A stretch of 64,000 nt of DNA from Streptococcus constellatus. Lineage in GTDB: Bacteria; Bacillota; Bacilli; Lactobacillales; Streptococcaceae. Under the pieces are notes generated by a model. It was given only the letters and a program-made list of their open reading frames with translations, did not search any database and was not told the origin of the DNA. The DNA is taken from the NCBI RefSeq assembly GCF_902167705.1, contig NZ_CABHMZ010000019.1, forward strand, positions 1 through 64,000, read 5' to 3'. Below are positions 46,211 to 55,082 of the stretch, piece after piece. The position numbers and the translations under genes are program-made. Each line of letters begins with the position of its first letter. Position 1 is the first letter of the stretch.

Positions 46211-48160
46211 CTAAAAAATAACTTCCCCACTCTCCTCCAGCGTAAACTTAACATTATCTTCAATCCATTTACGGCGAGGTGGGACTTTGTCGCCCATGAG
46301 GACATTGACGCGGCGCTCGGCACGAGCCAAGTCGTCAATGGTGACGCGAATGAGGGTGCGGTTTTCAGGATTCATAGTGGTTTCCCAGAGCTGGTCGGCA
46401 TTCATTTCTCCAAGCCCTTTGTAGCGCTGCAGCATGGCACCTTTGCCAAATTTCTTGCGCAGGTCTTCTAGATCGCCGTCCGTCCAAGCATACTCGACAA
46501 CCTCGTTCTTGCCTTTACCTTTGGACATTTTATAGAGAGGGGGCAGGGCGATATAGACATGCCCCGCTTCTACGAGTGGGCGCATGTAGCGGTAAAAGAA
46601 AGTCAGCAAGAGCGTCTGGATATGGGCGCCGTCCGTATCGGCATCGGTCATGATGATAATCTTGTCATAGTTGGCATCTTCGAGAGAGAAGTCCGAACCA
46701 ACACCTGCACCAATGGTGTAAATCATGGTGTTGATTTCTTCGTTTTTGAGAATGTCTGCCATTTTAGCTTTGGCGGTATTGATAACCTTACCGCGCAGGG
46801 GCAGAATCGCCTGAAACTTGCGGTCGCGTCCTTGCTTAGCAGAGCCACCAGCTGAATCTCCTTCAACCAGATAGAGTTCGTTTTTAGCTGGATTTTTGGA
46901 TTGAGCTGGCGTTAGTTTTCCAGATAAAAGCCCCTTGTCTTTCTTGTTTTTCTTGCCGCTTCGGCTTTCATCTCTCGCCTTGCGGGCTGCCTCGCGCGCA
47001 TCTCTCGCCTTAATTGCCTTGCGGATAAGATTAGACGCCAGTTCCCCATTTTCCAAGAGGAAGAAAGTCAACTTGTCTGATACAATCGAATCCACCGCAG
47101 GACGAGCAAGCGGACTGCCCAGCTTATCCTTGGTCTGCCCCTCAAATTGCAAATGCTCTTCTGGTACTAAGATAGAAAGAACAGCCGCTAAGCCCTCACG
47201 GTAGTCAGAGCCTTCCAGATTTTTATCCTTTTCTTTCAGCAATCCAGTCTTTCGTGCATAGTCATTCATGACCTTGGTAATAGCAGACTTTAGTCCTGTC
47301 TCGTGCGTTCCTCCGTCCTTGGTGCGAACGTTATTGACAAAAGAAAGAATATTGTCTGAATAACCGTCATTGTACTGGAGAGCCACTTCCACTTGAAAAC
47401 CACCCTCTTCTCCTTCAAAATAAAGAACTGGTGTCAAAGTTTCCTTGTCTTCGTTCAGATAGCTAACAAAATCCTGCACCCCATTTTCATAATGAAAATC
47501 AACAGACTCGCCCGTTCGCTCATCTGTCAGAGAAAGATGAACATTTTTCAAAAGAAAGGCTGATTCATTGAGCCGCTCCGAAATCGTATTGTACTTGAAA
47601 TCTGTCGTTGAGAAAATCGTATCGTCTGGCATAAAGGTCACTTTTGTGCCTGTTTTTGATTTGGGAGCTTTGCCAATCTTTTCCAGACTGGTAACAGGTT
47701 TTCCACCCTGCTCAAATCGTTGCCGATAAACTGTTCCGTCACGTGTGATTTCAACTTCCAGCCAGCTAGACAGCGCATTAACAACAGAAGAACCAACACC
47801 GTGGAGACCCCCAGAGGTCTTGTAGCCACCCTGACCGAACTTGCCGCCAGCGTGGAGCACCGTAAAGATAACTTCTACTGTCGGGATTCCCATAGCGTGC
47901 ATACCGACCGGCATTCCCCGACCGTGATCTGCTACAGTCAAACTCCCGTCTTTGTTAATCGTCACGTCAATCTTGTCGCCAAAGCCAGACAGAGCCTCAT
48001 CAACTGCATTGTCCACAATTTCCCAGACCAAATGGTGAAGCCCAGTTGCATCTGTTGAACCGATATACATACCAGGACGCTTACGAACCGCGTCCAAGCC
48101 TTCTAATACTTGAATGGCATCATCATTGTAATTGTTAATATTGATTTCCTTTTTTGCCAC
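46211..48160 (-). CDS. parE: DNA topoisomerase IV subunit B
   Basis: ATPase subunit of topoisomerase IV. GHKL ATP site: IVDNAVDEALSGFG, DHGRGMPVGMH and GGLHGVGSSVVNALS. Transducer and Toprim domains: LYLVEGDSAGGSAKQGRDR (EGDSA) and IIMTDADTDGAHIQTLLL (DxD). 649 aa; ParE-type C-terminus WIEDNVKFTLEESGEVIF. Starts with GTG at 48160, behind AGGAGG. Divergent from plsY. Confidence 0.97.
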   Translation of the reverse strand: MAKKEININNYNDDAIQVLEGLDAVRKRPGMYIGSTDATGLHHLVWEIVDNAVDEALSGFGDKIDVTINKDGSLTVADHGRGMPVGMHAMGIPTVEVIFTVLHAGGKFGQGGYKTSGGLHGVGSSVVNALSSWLEVEITRDGTVYRQRFEQGGKPVTSLEKIGKAPKSKTGTKVTFMPDDTIFSTTDFKYNTISERLNESAFLLKNVHLSLTDERTGESVDFHYENGVQDFVSYLNEDKETLTPVLYFEGEEGGFQVEVALQYNDGYSDNILSFVNNVRTKDGGTHETGLKSAITKVMNDYARKTGLLKEKDKNLEGSDYREGLAAVLSILVPEEHLQFEGQTKDKLGSPLARPAVDSIVSDKLTFFLLENGELASNLIRKAIKARDAREAARKARDESRSGKKNKKDKGLLSGKLTPAQSKNPAKNELYLVEGDSAGGSAKQGRDRKFQAILPLRGKVINTAKAKMADILKNEEINTMIYTIGAGVGSDFSLEDANYDKIIIMTDADTDGAHIQTLLLTFFYRYMRPLVEAGHVYIALPPLYKMSKGKGKNEVVEYAWTDGDLEDLRKKFGKGAMLQRYKGLGEMNADQLWETTMNPENRTLIRVTIDDLARAERRVNVLMGDKVPPRRKWIEDNVKFTLEESGEVIF

Positions 48161-48327
48161 AAGGAACCTCCTGAATCATTCATCCTTTCTATCTTACAAG
48201 TTTTTAGCAAATTTTGCAAAGATTTTTAGAAAATAGTGTATTCTTTCTGCTTCTCACCACCATTTTTTCAGCCTAGACAAATTTTATAAAATATTTCTGG
48301 TCGTTCAACTATCAAAATCAAAATTCA

Positions 48328-48336
48328 TGGTATAAT
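48328..48336 (+). promoter_or_regulatory. Extended -10 promoter of plsY, leaderless
   Basis: TGGTATAAT ends 6 bases before the plsY ATG. A start site about 7 bases after the -10 falls on the ATG itself, so the mRNA would have no 5' leader. No ribosome site is present. Confidence 0.6.
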
Positions 48337-48342
48337 AAAAGC

Positions 48343-48990
48343 ATGATAAAGATAGTTTTTACATTGATAGTAGCTTATTTGATTGGTTCAATCCCTGCTG
48401 GGCTTTGGATTGGACAAGTATTTTACAAGAAAAATCTCCGCGAATACGGCAGCGGAAATACAGGAACGACCAATACCTTTCGTGTCCTTGGGAAAAAAGC
48501 AGGCATCATCACCTTTATTTTTGACTTTTTTAAAGGAACATTTGCGACACTATTGCCTCTTTTCCTTCATATCAACGGCATTTCTCCTCTCGTTTTTGGA
48601 CTTTTAGCCGTTCTTGGACATACCTTCCCCATTTTCGCAGAATTTAAAGGCGGTAAAGCCGTGGCAACCAGCGCAGGTGTCATTCTTGGCTTTTCACCGA
48701 CTTTCTTCACTTATTTAGCTGTCATCTTTTTCAGCTGCTTGTATTTGACTAGTATGATTTCTTTTTCAAGCGTGACAGCTGCTACCTCTGCTATTCTGGG
48801 AGTCTTAATTTTCCCACTATTTGGCTTTCTTTTGTCACGTTACGATGTGCTTTTTACCGTGATTGTGCTCGCACTAGCGCTTATCATTATCGTTCGACAC
48901 AAAGATAATATCCAGCGAATTCAGATGAAACAAGAAAACCTCATTCCCTTTGGATTGAATATCACAAAACAACAACCTAAACAGAAATAA
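48343..48990 (+). CDS. plsY: Acyl-phosphate:glycerol-3-phosphate acyltransferase
   Basis: Membrane enzyme making lysophosphatidic acid, the first step of phospholipid synthesis in Gram-positives. Motifs in order: [54 protein letters not shown], and a later [12 protein letters not shown]. About five to six hydrophobic segments; basic C-terminal tail. 215 aa. The usual plsY/parE divergent arrangement of streptococci. Confidence 0.96.
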   Translation: MIKIVFTLIVAYLIGSIPAGLWIGQVFYKKNLREYGSGNTGTTNTFRVLGKKAGIITFIFDFFKGTFATLLPLFLHINGISPLVFGLLAVLGHTFPIFAEFKGGKAVATSAGVILGFSPTFFTYLAVIFFSCLYLTSMISFSSVTAATSAILGVLIFPLFGFLLSRYDVLFTVIVLALALIIIVRHKDNIQRIQMKQENLIPFGLNITKQQPKQK

Positions 48991-48992
48991 AA

Positions 48993-49018
48993 GAAGCTAG
49001 GATTTTTATCCTAGCTTC
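48993..49018. terminator. Terminator between plsY and nucleotidase gene
   Basis: 11-bp stem GAAGCTAGGAT/ATCCTAGCTTC, 4-base loop, T-rich after it. Serves plsY, and probably the convergent surface-protein gene too. Confidence 0.85.
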
Positions 49019-49026
49019 CTTTTATT

Positions 49027-51180
49027 TTATTCTTTGTGAGCTTTTTTAAATTTGGATAATCCTAAAAGTCCAACAACAAAGCCGAGTAAACTGATAAAGG
49101 CAGTATCTGTTGTACCTGTTTCTGGCAAGCTCTTTTGACCTGAGGGCACAAATTGTTTGTGTACATTAACTGGAATAGTTGCCGTTCTTTGATGTTTATT
49201 TGTTTGAACTGCTGGTACAAGTTCTTTTTGTCCAGTTTCATTTGGCTTCACTTGGTTAGCAGCTTGATCCTGAAGTTTCTGGTATTGTGCAGTTGAGATT
49301 GAAATAGTCCGTGAATTAGGATTGACAACCGCATAAGCTGTTAAGTCTGTTTTTGCCAAGAAATCAGCAAAAGCAACGTCCATTGAAGGACCTTCTTCGC
49401 GAGCTCCGCCCAACATACTATAACCGTCACCACCTGCAGCCAAGAAGTCATTGGTTGTCAGATAGTAGATTTTCTCAAGGTTTAATTTTTCGTATTTTCC
49501 TGTTTCAGGATTTTTAATTTCAATGCCAAGAATACGCTTATCGGCTGGCAAGGTTGTGTCATAATAAACTTTTGCGCCAGAAACTTGAAGGAAGCCGCCG
49601 CTTGGTTCAAGTAACGGTTGGCCATTTTCATCTAAGACTGGTTTTCCGTCTTTTTCTTGTAAAATAGAACCTAAAGACTTAGCAAACATGTCTGCGATAT
49701 TTTGCCCAGTTACTTTTATTTGAGTAATGGTATTTCCAAATGGCAGAACCGCAATGATATCTCCCTTGGTGATTGGTTTTCCTTTCGCAATTGTTTCACG
49801 AAGTCCGCCACCGTTAGTTACAGCAAGGTCTGTCTTATGACTAAATCCTGTTTGCCCGTATTCATAGAGCGCATCTGCTACGACATTTCCAAGATTGGTT
49901 TCCCGCACACGGACATTTTCTCGGTTACCATTTAACTCAACTGGGCTATTAGCAACAACCTCTTTTGCGTTTTCTTGGTCGTATTTCTCTTTGATTTTGT
50001 TTACTAATTGCTGAATAGCTGGATCTGGGGTAACGCCTTTTACTGAATCAGCTGAGATTTGCTGAGGATTTCCTAGAAGTTGACCAGATTTGTATGTTAC
50101 TTTTCCAATATTATGCAAGTAACTACCTGTTTGATTATAAGTGACATTGTCTCCATAGGTTACTGATTCTACAGTATGTGAATGCCCGTCAATCACCGTC
50201 ACACGTTTCCCTTTTAGCAAAGGATTTTTTGATAATGCTTCTGCCAAGGTAGAACCGCGCCATTCAACTGGTGTTGTCGTATCTACACCCAAATGCGCCA
50301 AAACGACATAATGTTTATAAGTTTTACCTTCCGCTTTCGCACGGGATTCCACTTCTTCGATGACTTTATTGACTTCTGAAATTGGATCTGTAAACGTAAC
50401 CCCTTGAACATTGCGTGGGTGTGTTTTTGTTGCAGTTTCTGGCGTTGTCACACCAATAACCACAAATTCATCTCCCTCAACATTCTTGTCTTTATCAACA
50501 ATCGTAGAAGCTTGGAAAAGACGTGCTCCATTGACATAAGTATTGGCGCTAAGAAGAGGGAATTTCAAAATTTCTTTGTATTTTTTCACCTCATCCAAAC
50601 CAAAATCAAATTCATGATTTCCGACCGCCATTGCATCATAGCCAATCTTATTTAAAATATTCGCGCGCTCTTCTCCTTTTGAGCTATTGGAAATCGGAAG
50701 TCCTTGAAAAGCATCGCCTGCGTCCACAACGAGTGTTGTTTGATCGGTCTTTGCACGTTCTTGTTCAATGACTGCTGCTAATTTAGCATCGCCAATGACA
50801 CCTTTTTCTTCCACAATACGACCGTGCACATCATTTGTATGAAGAATAACCGTATCCTTTTCAGATTGAGTTACAGCCGCAGTAACAGCTTGATTTGCCG
50901 GAGTTGTAGAATCTGCTGGGGTTACAGAATTTTCAACTTGTCCCCCCTCGCTCTTTTCTGCAGCTTTCTCCGTAGAAACTTCAGTAGCAGGCGAAACTGT
51001 TGAATCTCCTTGAGCGGTCGTAGGGGAAACCGACTGATTTTCTTTAGGAGTTTCTACTTGCTCTACAAGAGTTGTTGAAGTAGCTGGATCTACAGCATCA
51101 GCAGAAACCTGATGTGCTAAAATTGCTGGAGCAATTAGCAATGTCGACAAAATAGGGACAATGAATTTGTTCTTCTTCAT
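49027..51180 (-). CDS. LPXTG-anchored 5'-nucleotidase
   Basis: Secreted, wall-anchored nucleotidase of the UshA/YfkN type. Signal peptide (KFIVPILSTLLIAPAILAHQVSA), Thr/Ser/Glu-rich spacer (about 30-105), metallophosphatase domain (ILHTNDVHGRIVEEKG, VVDAGDAFQGLP, GNHEFDFG, DGHSHTVE) and a C-terminal 5'-nucleotidase domain (NLGNVVADALYEYG, TNGGGLRETI, FLAAGGDGYSML). Ends with LPETG, a hydrophobic segment and KFKKAHKE. Start at 51180, 717 aa. Homologues in other streptococci make extracellular adenosine from AMP or ATP, which dampens immunity; that role here is inferred. SrtA substrate. Confidence 0.93.
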   Translation of the reverse strand: MKKNKFIVPILSTLLIAPAILAHQVSADAVDPATSTTLVEQVETPKENQSVSPTTAQGDSTVSPATEVSTEKAAEKSEGGQVENSVTPADSTTPANQAVTAAVTQSEKDTVILHTNDVHGRIVEEKGVIGDAKLAAVIEQERAKTDQTTLVVDAGDAFQGLPISNSSKGEERANILNKIGYDAMAVGNHEFDFGLDEVKKYKEILKFPLLSANTYVNGARLFQASTIVDKDKNVEGDEFVVIGVTTPETATKTHPRNVQGVTFTDPISEVNKVIEEVESRAKAEGKTYKHYVVLAHLGVDTTTPVEWRGSTLAEALSKNPLLKGKRVTVIDGHSHTVESVTYGDNVTYNQTGSYLHNIGKVTYKSGQLLGNPQQISADSVKGVTPDPAIQQLVNKIKEKYDQENAKEVVANSPVELNGNRENVRVRETNLGNVVADALYEYGQTGFSHKTDLAVTNGGGLRETIAKGKPITKGDIIAVLPFGNTITQIKVTGQNIADMFAKSLGSILQEKDGKPVLDENGQPLLEPSGGFLQVSGAKVYYDTTLPADKRILGIEIKNPETGKYEKLNLEKIYYLTTNDFLAAGGDGYSMLGGAREEGPSMDVAFADFLAKTDLTAYAVVNPNSRTISISTAQYQKLQDQAANQVKPNETGQKELVPAVQTNKHQRTATIPVNVHKQFVPSGQKSLPETGTTDTAFISLLGFVVGLLGLSKFKKAHKE

Positions 51181-51339
51181 AATCAATCCTCTTTTATTAT
51201 TTTTTGATTCTATTATACAAGATTTTCTGGTAAAATAAAACCTTATTGAACAAGCTTTGTCTCATCGTTCGCTAAAATTGTCATAAAAAGAAAAATATTC
51301 TAACTTTTACATTAGAATATCTTATTTCACAAACATTAT

Positions 51340-51975
51340 TTACAAACTTCTACCTTGTGAGTTTATCTGTATCATCAAGTCTTTCAGTCTTGCTGCTCCA
51401 ACGGTATCACCTGCTTTTTCAAAACACGCCAGTGCTTTTTGAGCATCAGATTTAGCCATTTTTATATCTCCCTTAGCTAACATTACCTCAGCTAAGCTAC
51501 GATAAGCACAAGCATGATTGACTAAGTCATCTGTCTGCAATGCTAAATTTAGTGTTTCTTGCAAAAGTTTCTCTGCAAGGTGAATATTTCCAAGCTTGAA
51601 CTGTAAATATCCCTGTTCGTACAAATTGACAGATTTCTTTAGGACATCATCGGGGAAATGCTCTGTAATAATTGCAGCTTCTGCCATTATCAAGTCATAA
51701 GCTTTTTGAAAATGCTCTTCTTCTCGTTCGACCATCGCTAATTGATGCAAGCCTATATGCTGTTCTTCCAGATTCTTTTCAGACACAGCTTGAGCATAAT
51801 AGTCTTTAAAAAACTGACGAGCCAACTGAAAATCCTTTTCTTCCAAAGCAATATAAGCTTTTAAATTCAGTGTACTATAACTATCTTGGTCTATTTGATA
51901 AACGAATTGCTTGGCAAGCTGATATTTCCCGTCAAACAATGCTTGCCATGCTTTTTGAAGTTGTTCTTCTGTCAT
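51340..51975 (-). CDS. TPR-like repeat protein
   Basis: 211 aa soluble helical-repeat protein. Several degenerate TPR units: AWQALFDGKYQLAKQFVYQI, AYIALEEKDFQLARQFFKDY, LYEQGYLQFKLGNIHLAEKL, AYRSLAEVMLAKGDIKMAKS and ALACFEKAGDTVGAARLKDL. Probably a protein-interaction scaffold. Start at 51975 (MTEEQLQKA) behind AAGGAAAG. It follows comEB by 48 bases, likely the same transcript. No specific function can be assigned. Confidence 0.8.
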   Translation of the reverse strand: MTEEQLQKAWQALFDGKYQLAKQFVYQIDQDSYSTLNLKAYIALEEKDFQLARQFFKDYYAQAVSEKNLEEQHIGLHQLAMVEREEEHFQKAYDLIMAEAAIITEHFPDDVLKKSVNLYEQGYLQFKLGNIHLAEKLLQETLNLALQTDDLVNHACAYRSLAEVMLAKGDIKMAKSDAQKALACFEKAGDTVGAARLKDLMIQINSQGRSL

Positions 51976-52023
51976 ATTTTCTTTCCTTTTATTCATAGAA
52001 AACAAAATGTCACACTTTAAAAG

Positions 52024-52491
52024 TTATATCAAATCAGTCTCCGAGATTGCCTCTTTCACTTTTTCGATTGGCAGATGTACTAGCTCAACTTTCTTTTCGC
52101 TATATAAATAACGCGCATAATCATCCATACGATATTGATTGATATAAACCACTCGCTTGCAACCAACTTGTAAAAGCTGTTTCGTACAATTGAGGCAAGG
52201 GAAATGCGTGACATAAACAGTAAATCCTTTCGGGATTCCGCGCTCTGCACCTTGCAAAATCGCATTTACTTCTGCATGTAAAGTCCTCACACAATGCCCG
52301 TCGACTATCAGGCATTCATGATCGATGCAGTGTTCCGTTCCTGAAACGGATCCATTATATCCTGTTGAAATAACTTTATTATCCTTTACAATAACCGCAC
52401 CAACGCTTGCTCGTTTGCAGGTTGAGCGATTTGCAATCAAGAGTGCTTGTGCTGCAAAATATTCATCCCAAGCCAATCTTTTTGTAACCAT
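52024..52491 (-). CDS. comEB: dCMP deaminase / ComEB
   Basis: Zinc-dependent deaminase of the dCMP deaminase family. Zinc motif LHAEVNAIL (His and catalytic Glu) and THFPCLNCTKQLLQVG (two Cys). Extra His/Cys near CIDHECLIVDGHC, as in dCMP deaminases with a second zinc site. 155 aa. Found next to competence genes in Bacillus, hence the name, though a direct role in DNA uptake is doubtful. Confidence 0.92.
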   Translation of the reverse strand: MVTKRLAWDEYFAAQALLIANRSTCKRASVGAVIVKDNKVISTGYNGSVSGTEHCIDHECLIVDGHCVRTLHAEVNAILQGAERGIPKGFTVYVTHFPCLNCTKQLLQVGCKRVVYINQYRMDDYARYLYSEKKVELVHLPIEKVKEAISETDLI

Positions 52492-52508
52492 ATTGCCACC
52501 TTCTTTTC

Positions 52509-53093
52509 TTACTTATCACTCAGTTTATCATTTTTTCGATGTGGAAAAAGCGGAAGTCCGAGCGATGCAATCTTTTCTGCCGGAACCCTCATGCCGTCTT
52601 TTGTCCATTTGATTAAAACAGAAACCACCGCCGAACTCCAAAAGGAATTCATGTAAGTTGAAGCTTCTTTTCTGGAACTATTTTGTTTTTCCAAAAAATC
52701 AAACACAGCACTTGTCAACAGTTTTTCTAAATTATAATCCACTGCTAAGCTAAGGATTCGTGCTTCTTTTTTGACTTCCTTAAACAAGAACAGCCATACT
52801 TGATAAAGCTCGGTTCTCATATTGAATTGTTCCAATTTATCGGTAATCTTTTGTACTGTTCGTTGGAAAATCTCTTGTAAAATTTCTTCTTTTGAATCAT
52901 AATTTCGATAAAAAGCTGCGCGCGAGACACCCGCTCTCTCTACTAATTCAGAAATGGTAATTTTGGTCAATTCTTTCTTTTCCAACAATTGCAACAAAGA
53001 AATTTCCAATGATTCTTTTGTAATTCGGTTAGATTCCTGATTTGATATTTTTAGATTTTCTAAAGATTTTTTCGATATTTTACGTTCCGACAT
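52509..53093 (-). CDS. TetR/AcrR-family regulator
   Basis: 194 aa. N-terminal HTH: ITKESLEISLLQLLEKKELT then ITISELVERAGVSRAAFYRNYDSKEEIL, the TetR signature. A helical ligand domain follows, typical of TetR_C_8-type (MNSFWSSAVVSVLIKWTKDG). Divergent from degV with 133 bases between them. Its own promoter overlaps a palindrome, so it is probably autoregulated and may also control degV. Confidence 0.9.
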   Translation of the reverse strand: MSERKISKKSLENLKISNQESNRITKESLEISLLQLLEKKELTKITISELVERAGVSRAAFYRNYDSKEEILQEIFQRTVQKITDKLEQFNMRTELYQVWLFLFKEVKKEARILSLAVDYNLEKLLTSAVFDFLEKQNSSRKEASTYMNSFWSSAVVSVLIKWTKDGMRVPAEKIASLGLPLFPHRKNDKLSDK

Positions 53094-53159
53094 AACATTT
53101 TCTTTCTACGTGTAACAACCGACTGTAAAGGCTTTCTAAAGCAGAAGTTTCATGATATA

Positions 53160-53188
53160 ATTGTAAAAAAAGACAAAACTTTTGTCAA
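53160..53188 (-). promoter_or_regulatory. tetR promoter with overlapping palindromic operator
   Basis: Minus strand TTGACA (53188-53183), 17-base spacer, TACAAT (53165-53160). The 15-bp palindrome GACAAAA-C-TTTTGTC (53172-53186) covers the -35 and spacer, where a repressor dimer would block polymerase. Confidence 0.65.
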
Positions 53189-53226
53189 TGTCTAACTAGT
53201 TTACTACTCAACTAAAGGAGAATGCA

Positions 53227-54072
53227 ATGACTTGGAAGATTGTAGCTGATTCAGGATGTGATTATAGAACTATCGAAAACCTTGCTGTTGACACCTTATT
53301 TGAAAGTGTTCCTTTGACCATTCAAGTAGGTGATGAAATCTTTATAGATAATGCTCAGCTCAATATTGATAATATGATGGAAAAAATGTATGCCACTTCC
53401 TCGGCTTCAAAATCTGCCTGTCCTAGTCCAGATGACTATATGAAAGCTTTTGAAGGAGCTTCAAATATTTTTGTGGTCACTATTACAGGAACATTATCAG
53501 GAAGCCATAATAGCGCACAAGTGGCTAAAAAACTCTATCTTGAAGACCATCCTAACGTGAATATTCATGTTATTGATACTCTTTCTGCTGGCGGTGAAAA
53601 TGATTTGATTATCAAACAACTTAATCTTCTTATCGGTCAAGATTTAAGTTATGAAGAGGTCGTAAAAGAAATTACAGCCTATCAAACCAAGACAAAATTA
53701 CTTTTTGTTCTTGCCAAAGTTGACAATCTAGTCAAAAACGGGCGACTGAGCAAATTACTTGGAGCTGTTGTAGGATTATTGAATATCCGTATGGTAGGCG
53801 AAGCCAGTCAAGACGGTAAACTAGAGTTACTTCAAAAGGCGCGTGGTGCTAAAAAATCACTCATTGCAGCTTTTGATGAACTCATTAAGGCAGGCTATTC
53901 TGGCGGACAAATTATTATTGCTCATCGAAATAATCCCAAGTTTTGTCAGCAATTTTCCGAAATGGTTCGTGAAAAATTTCCTCAGGCTGTTATTGAAGTC
54001 ATCCCAACTTCTGGACTTTGTAGCTTTTATGCTGAAGAAAATGGTCTCCTCATGGGTTATGAAATTCAATAA
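53227..54072 (+). CDS. DegV family fatty-acid-binding protein
   Basis: DegV/FakB fold; FakB proteins present exogenous fatty acids to the FakA kinase. N-terminal WKIVADSGCDYRT, TITGTLSGSHNSAQVA (head-group contacts), VIDTLSAGGENDLI, KVDNLVKNGRLSKLLGAVVGLLNIRM and HRNNPKFCQQFSEMV. 281 aa. Ribosome site AAAGGAG. Divergent from tetR. Which fatty acid is bound cannot be told. Confidence 0.92.
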   Translation: MTWKIVADSGCDYRTIENLAVDTLFESVPLTIQVGDEIFIDNAQLNIDNMMEKMYATSSASKSACPSPDDYMKAFEGASNIFVVTITGTLSGSHNSAQVAKKLYLEDHPNVNIHVIDTLSAGGENDLIIKQLNLLIGQDLSYEEVVKEITAYQTKTKLLFVLAKVDNLVKNGRLSKLLGAVVGLLNIRMVGEASQDGKLELLQKARGAKKSLIAAFDELIKAGYSGGQIIIAHRNNPKFCQQFSEMVREKFPQAVIEVIPTSGLCSFYAEENGLLMGYEIQ

Positions 54073-54325
54073 TATAACATAAAGAAGTCAGTCAAACAGG
54101 TGACCATGATTCACTGGACAATCACTCGCAAACGAATGTCATCTGAGAAAATTACGTATACGAACCAAAATTTGAAAATTTTTAGTTCCTAGTCTCACTC
54201 CTACAAGGCTCGAACCGTCTGGCTTGAAAAACGAACGAATCTGTTCAGCAGGCTCTAATTACAAGCGCTTTGAGCAACCTGCTGCTGCGCCCTTCCCTTG
54301 GTTTATTATCTTATATACTTTGAAG

Positions 54326-54352
54326 CTAGGAATTTTTCGTCCTAGTTTTTTT
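54326..54352 (+). terminator. Terminator, plus-strand, downstream of degV
   Basis: Stem CTAGGA/TCCTAG with TTTTTTT after it on the plus strand. It lies about 250 bases past degV. The stretch 54073-54325 has no gene; I see no convincing tRNA or promoter in it, so it is either a long 3' UTR or a degraded sequence. Confidence 0.65.
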
Positions 54353-55082
54353 ATAAATAAAGCAAACCGAAAACAATGAGCACACTAATCATGCTAAAAA
54401 GTGAGCCAATGAGGTAATATTCCGCAAAGGACTGGCTTTCAGAAATTTTGTTATACCGTGCGATTGACTTGGCGGTAAAGACTAAGCCAACTGAGGCGAA
54501 TTGTCCAAATATGAGAGATAAAGCCATAATATAACGCTCCAAAACCCCAATCATCGCCCCTGCACCTGCTATAGTGTCTTGGTTATCTCCCTTCGACTGA
54601 TACCTACTGAAGAAAAGCTTGAATAAAATATTAACAGGTTTTCCAACGATAGCCAAAAATAAAAGTGTCTGAGGCACTGCAGCACTATTTTTTAGCCAAA
54701 GTGGACTGGTTTTACTCGCCAATAAAGCATAAAATAGAAAAATGCAAACCAGATGAAGTGTTTGGTCAACAATAAAAGCCTGTTTGGTAAATCTTTTTGT
54801 TTCTATAAAAGTATTGAGCCTATATTTCAAGAAATCAATAACTACATGACTAAGCCAAACCGCAGCAAAATATAGACTATTTTTCGGGAAAAAGACACTC
54901 AAAATCAGTAACGGAAGAAAAACGATGATCAAATGCAATATTAAATATGGGAATTTCCGACTTTTTAAGTCGGCCATTTTTTGACTTTGCCATTGAAAAT
55001 CGGCTAAAATATGTGCCGATAATGTTAATAATAAGATTGGATTTTGTAAGAAAAAATCTGAAAATCCCCATAAATTAGACAT
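54351..55082 (-). CDS. satE: DUF3307 membrane protein (SatE-like)
   Basis: 243 aa integral membrane protein with about six hydrophobic segments. DUF3307 part at the N-terminus: LLTLSAHILADFQWQSQKMA and WLSHVVIDFLKYRLN, conserved His/Asp positions in the membrane. C-terminal half: VGKPVNILFKLFFSRYQ and GAGAMIGVLERYIMALSL. Overlaps satD by 8 bases, so the two are translated together. Named after the S. mutans sat (secretion and acid tolerance) genes; molecular role unknown. Confidence 0.8.
   Translation of the reverse strand: MSNLWGFSDFFLQNPILLLTLSAHILADFQWQSQKMADLKSRKFPYLILHLIIVFLPLLILSVFFPKNSLYFAAVWLSHVVIDFLKYRLNTFIETKRFTKQAFIVDQTLHLVCIFLFYALLASKTSPLWLKNSAAVPQTLLFLAIVGKPVNILFKLFFSRYQSKGDNQDTIAGAGAMIGVLERYIMALSLIFGQFASVGLVFTAKSIARYNKISESQSFAEYYLIGSLFSMISVLIVFGLLYL

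Noticed and set aside
45085..46338. Longer version of the membrane protein starting inside parE
   Set aside because: The first 48 residues overlap the parE 3' end with no ribosome site. The ATG at 46194 has AGGAGA upstream.
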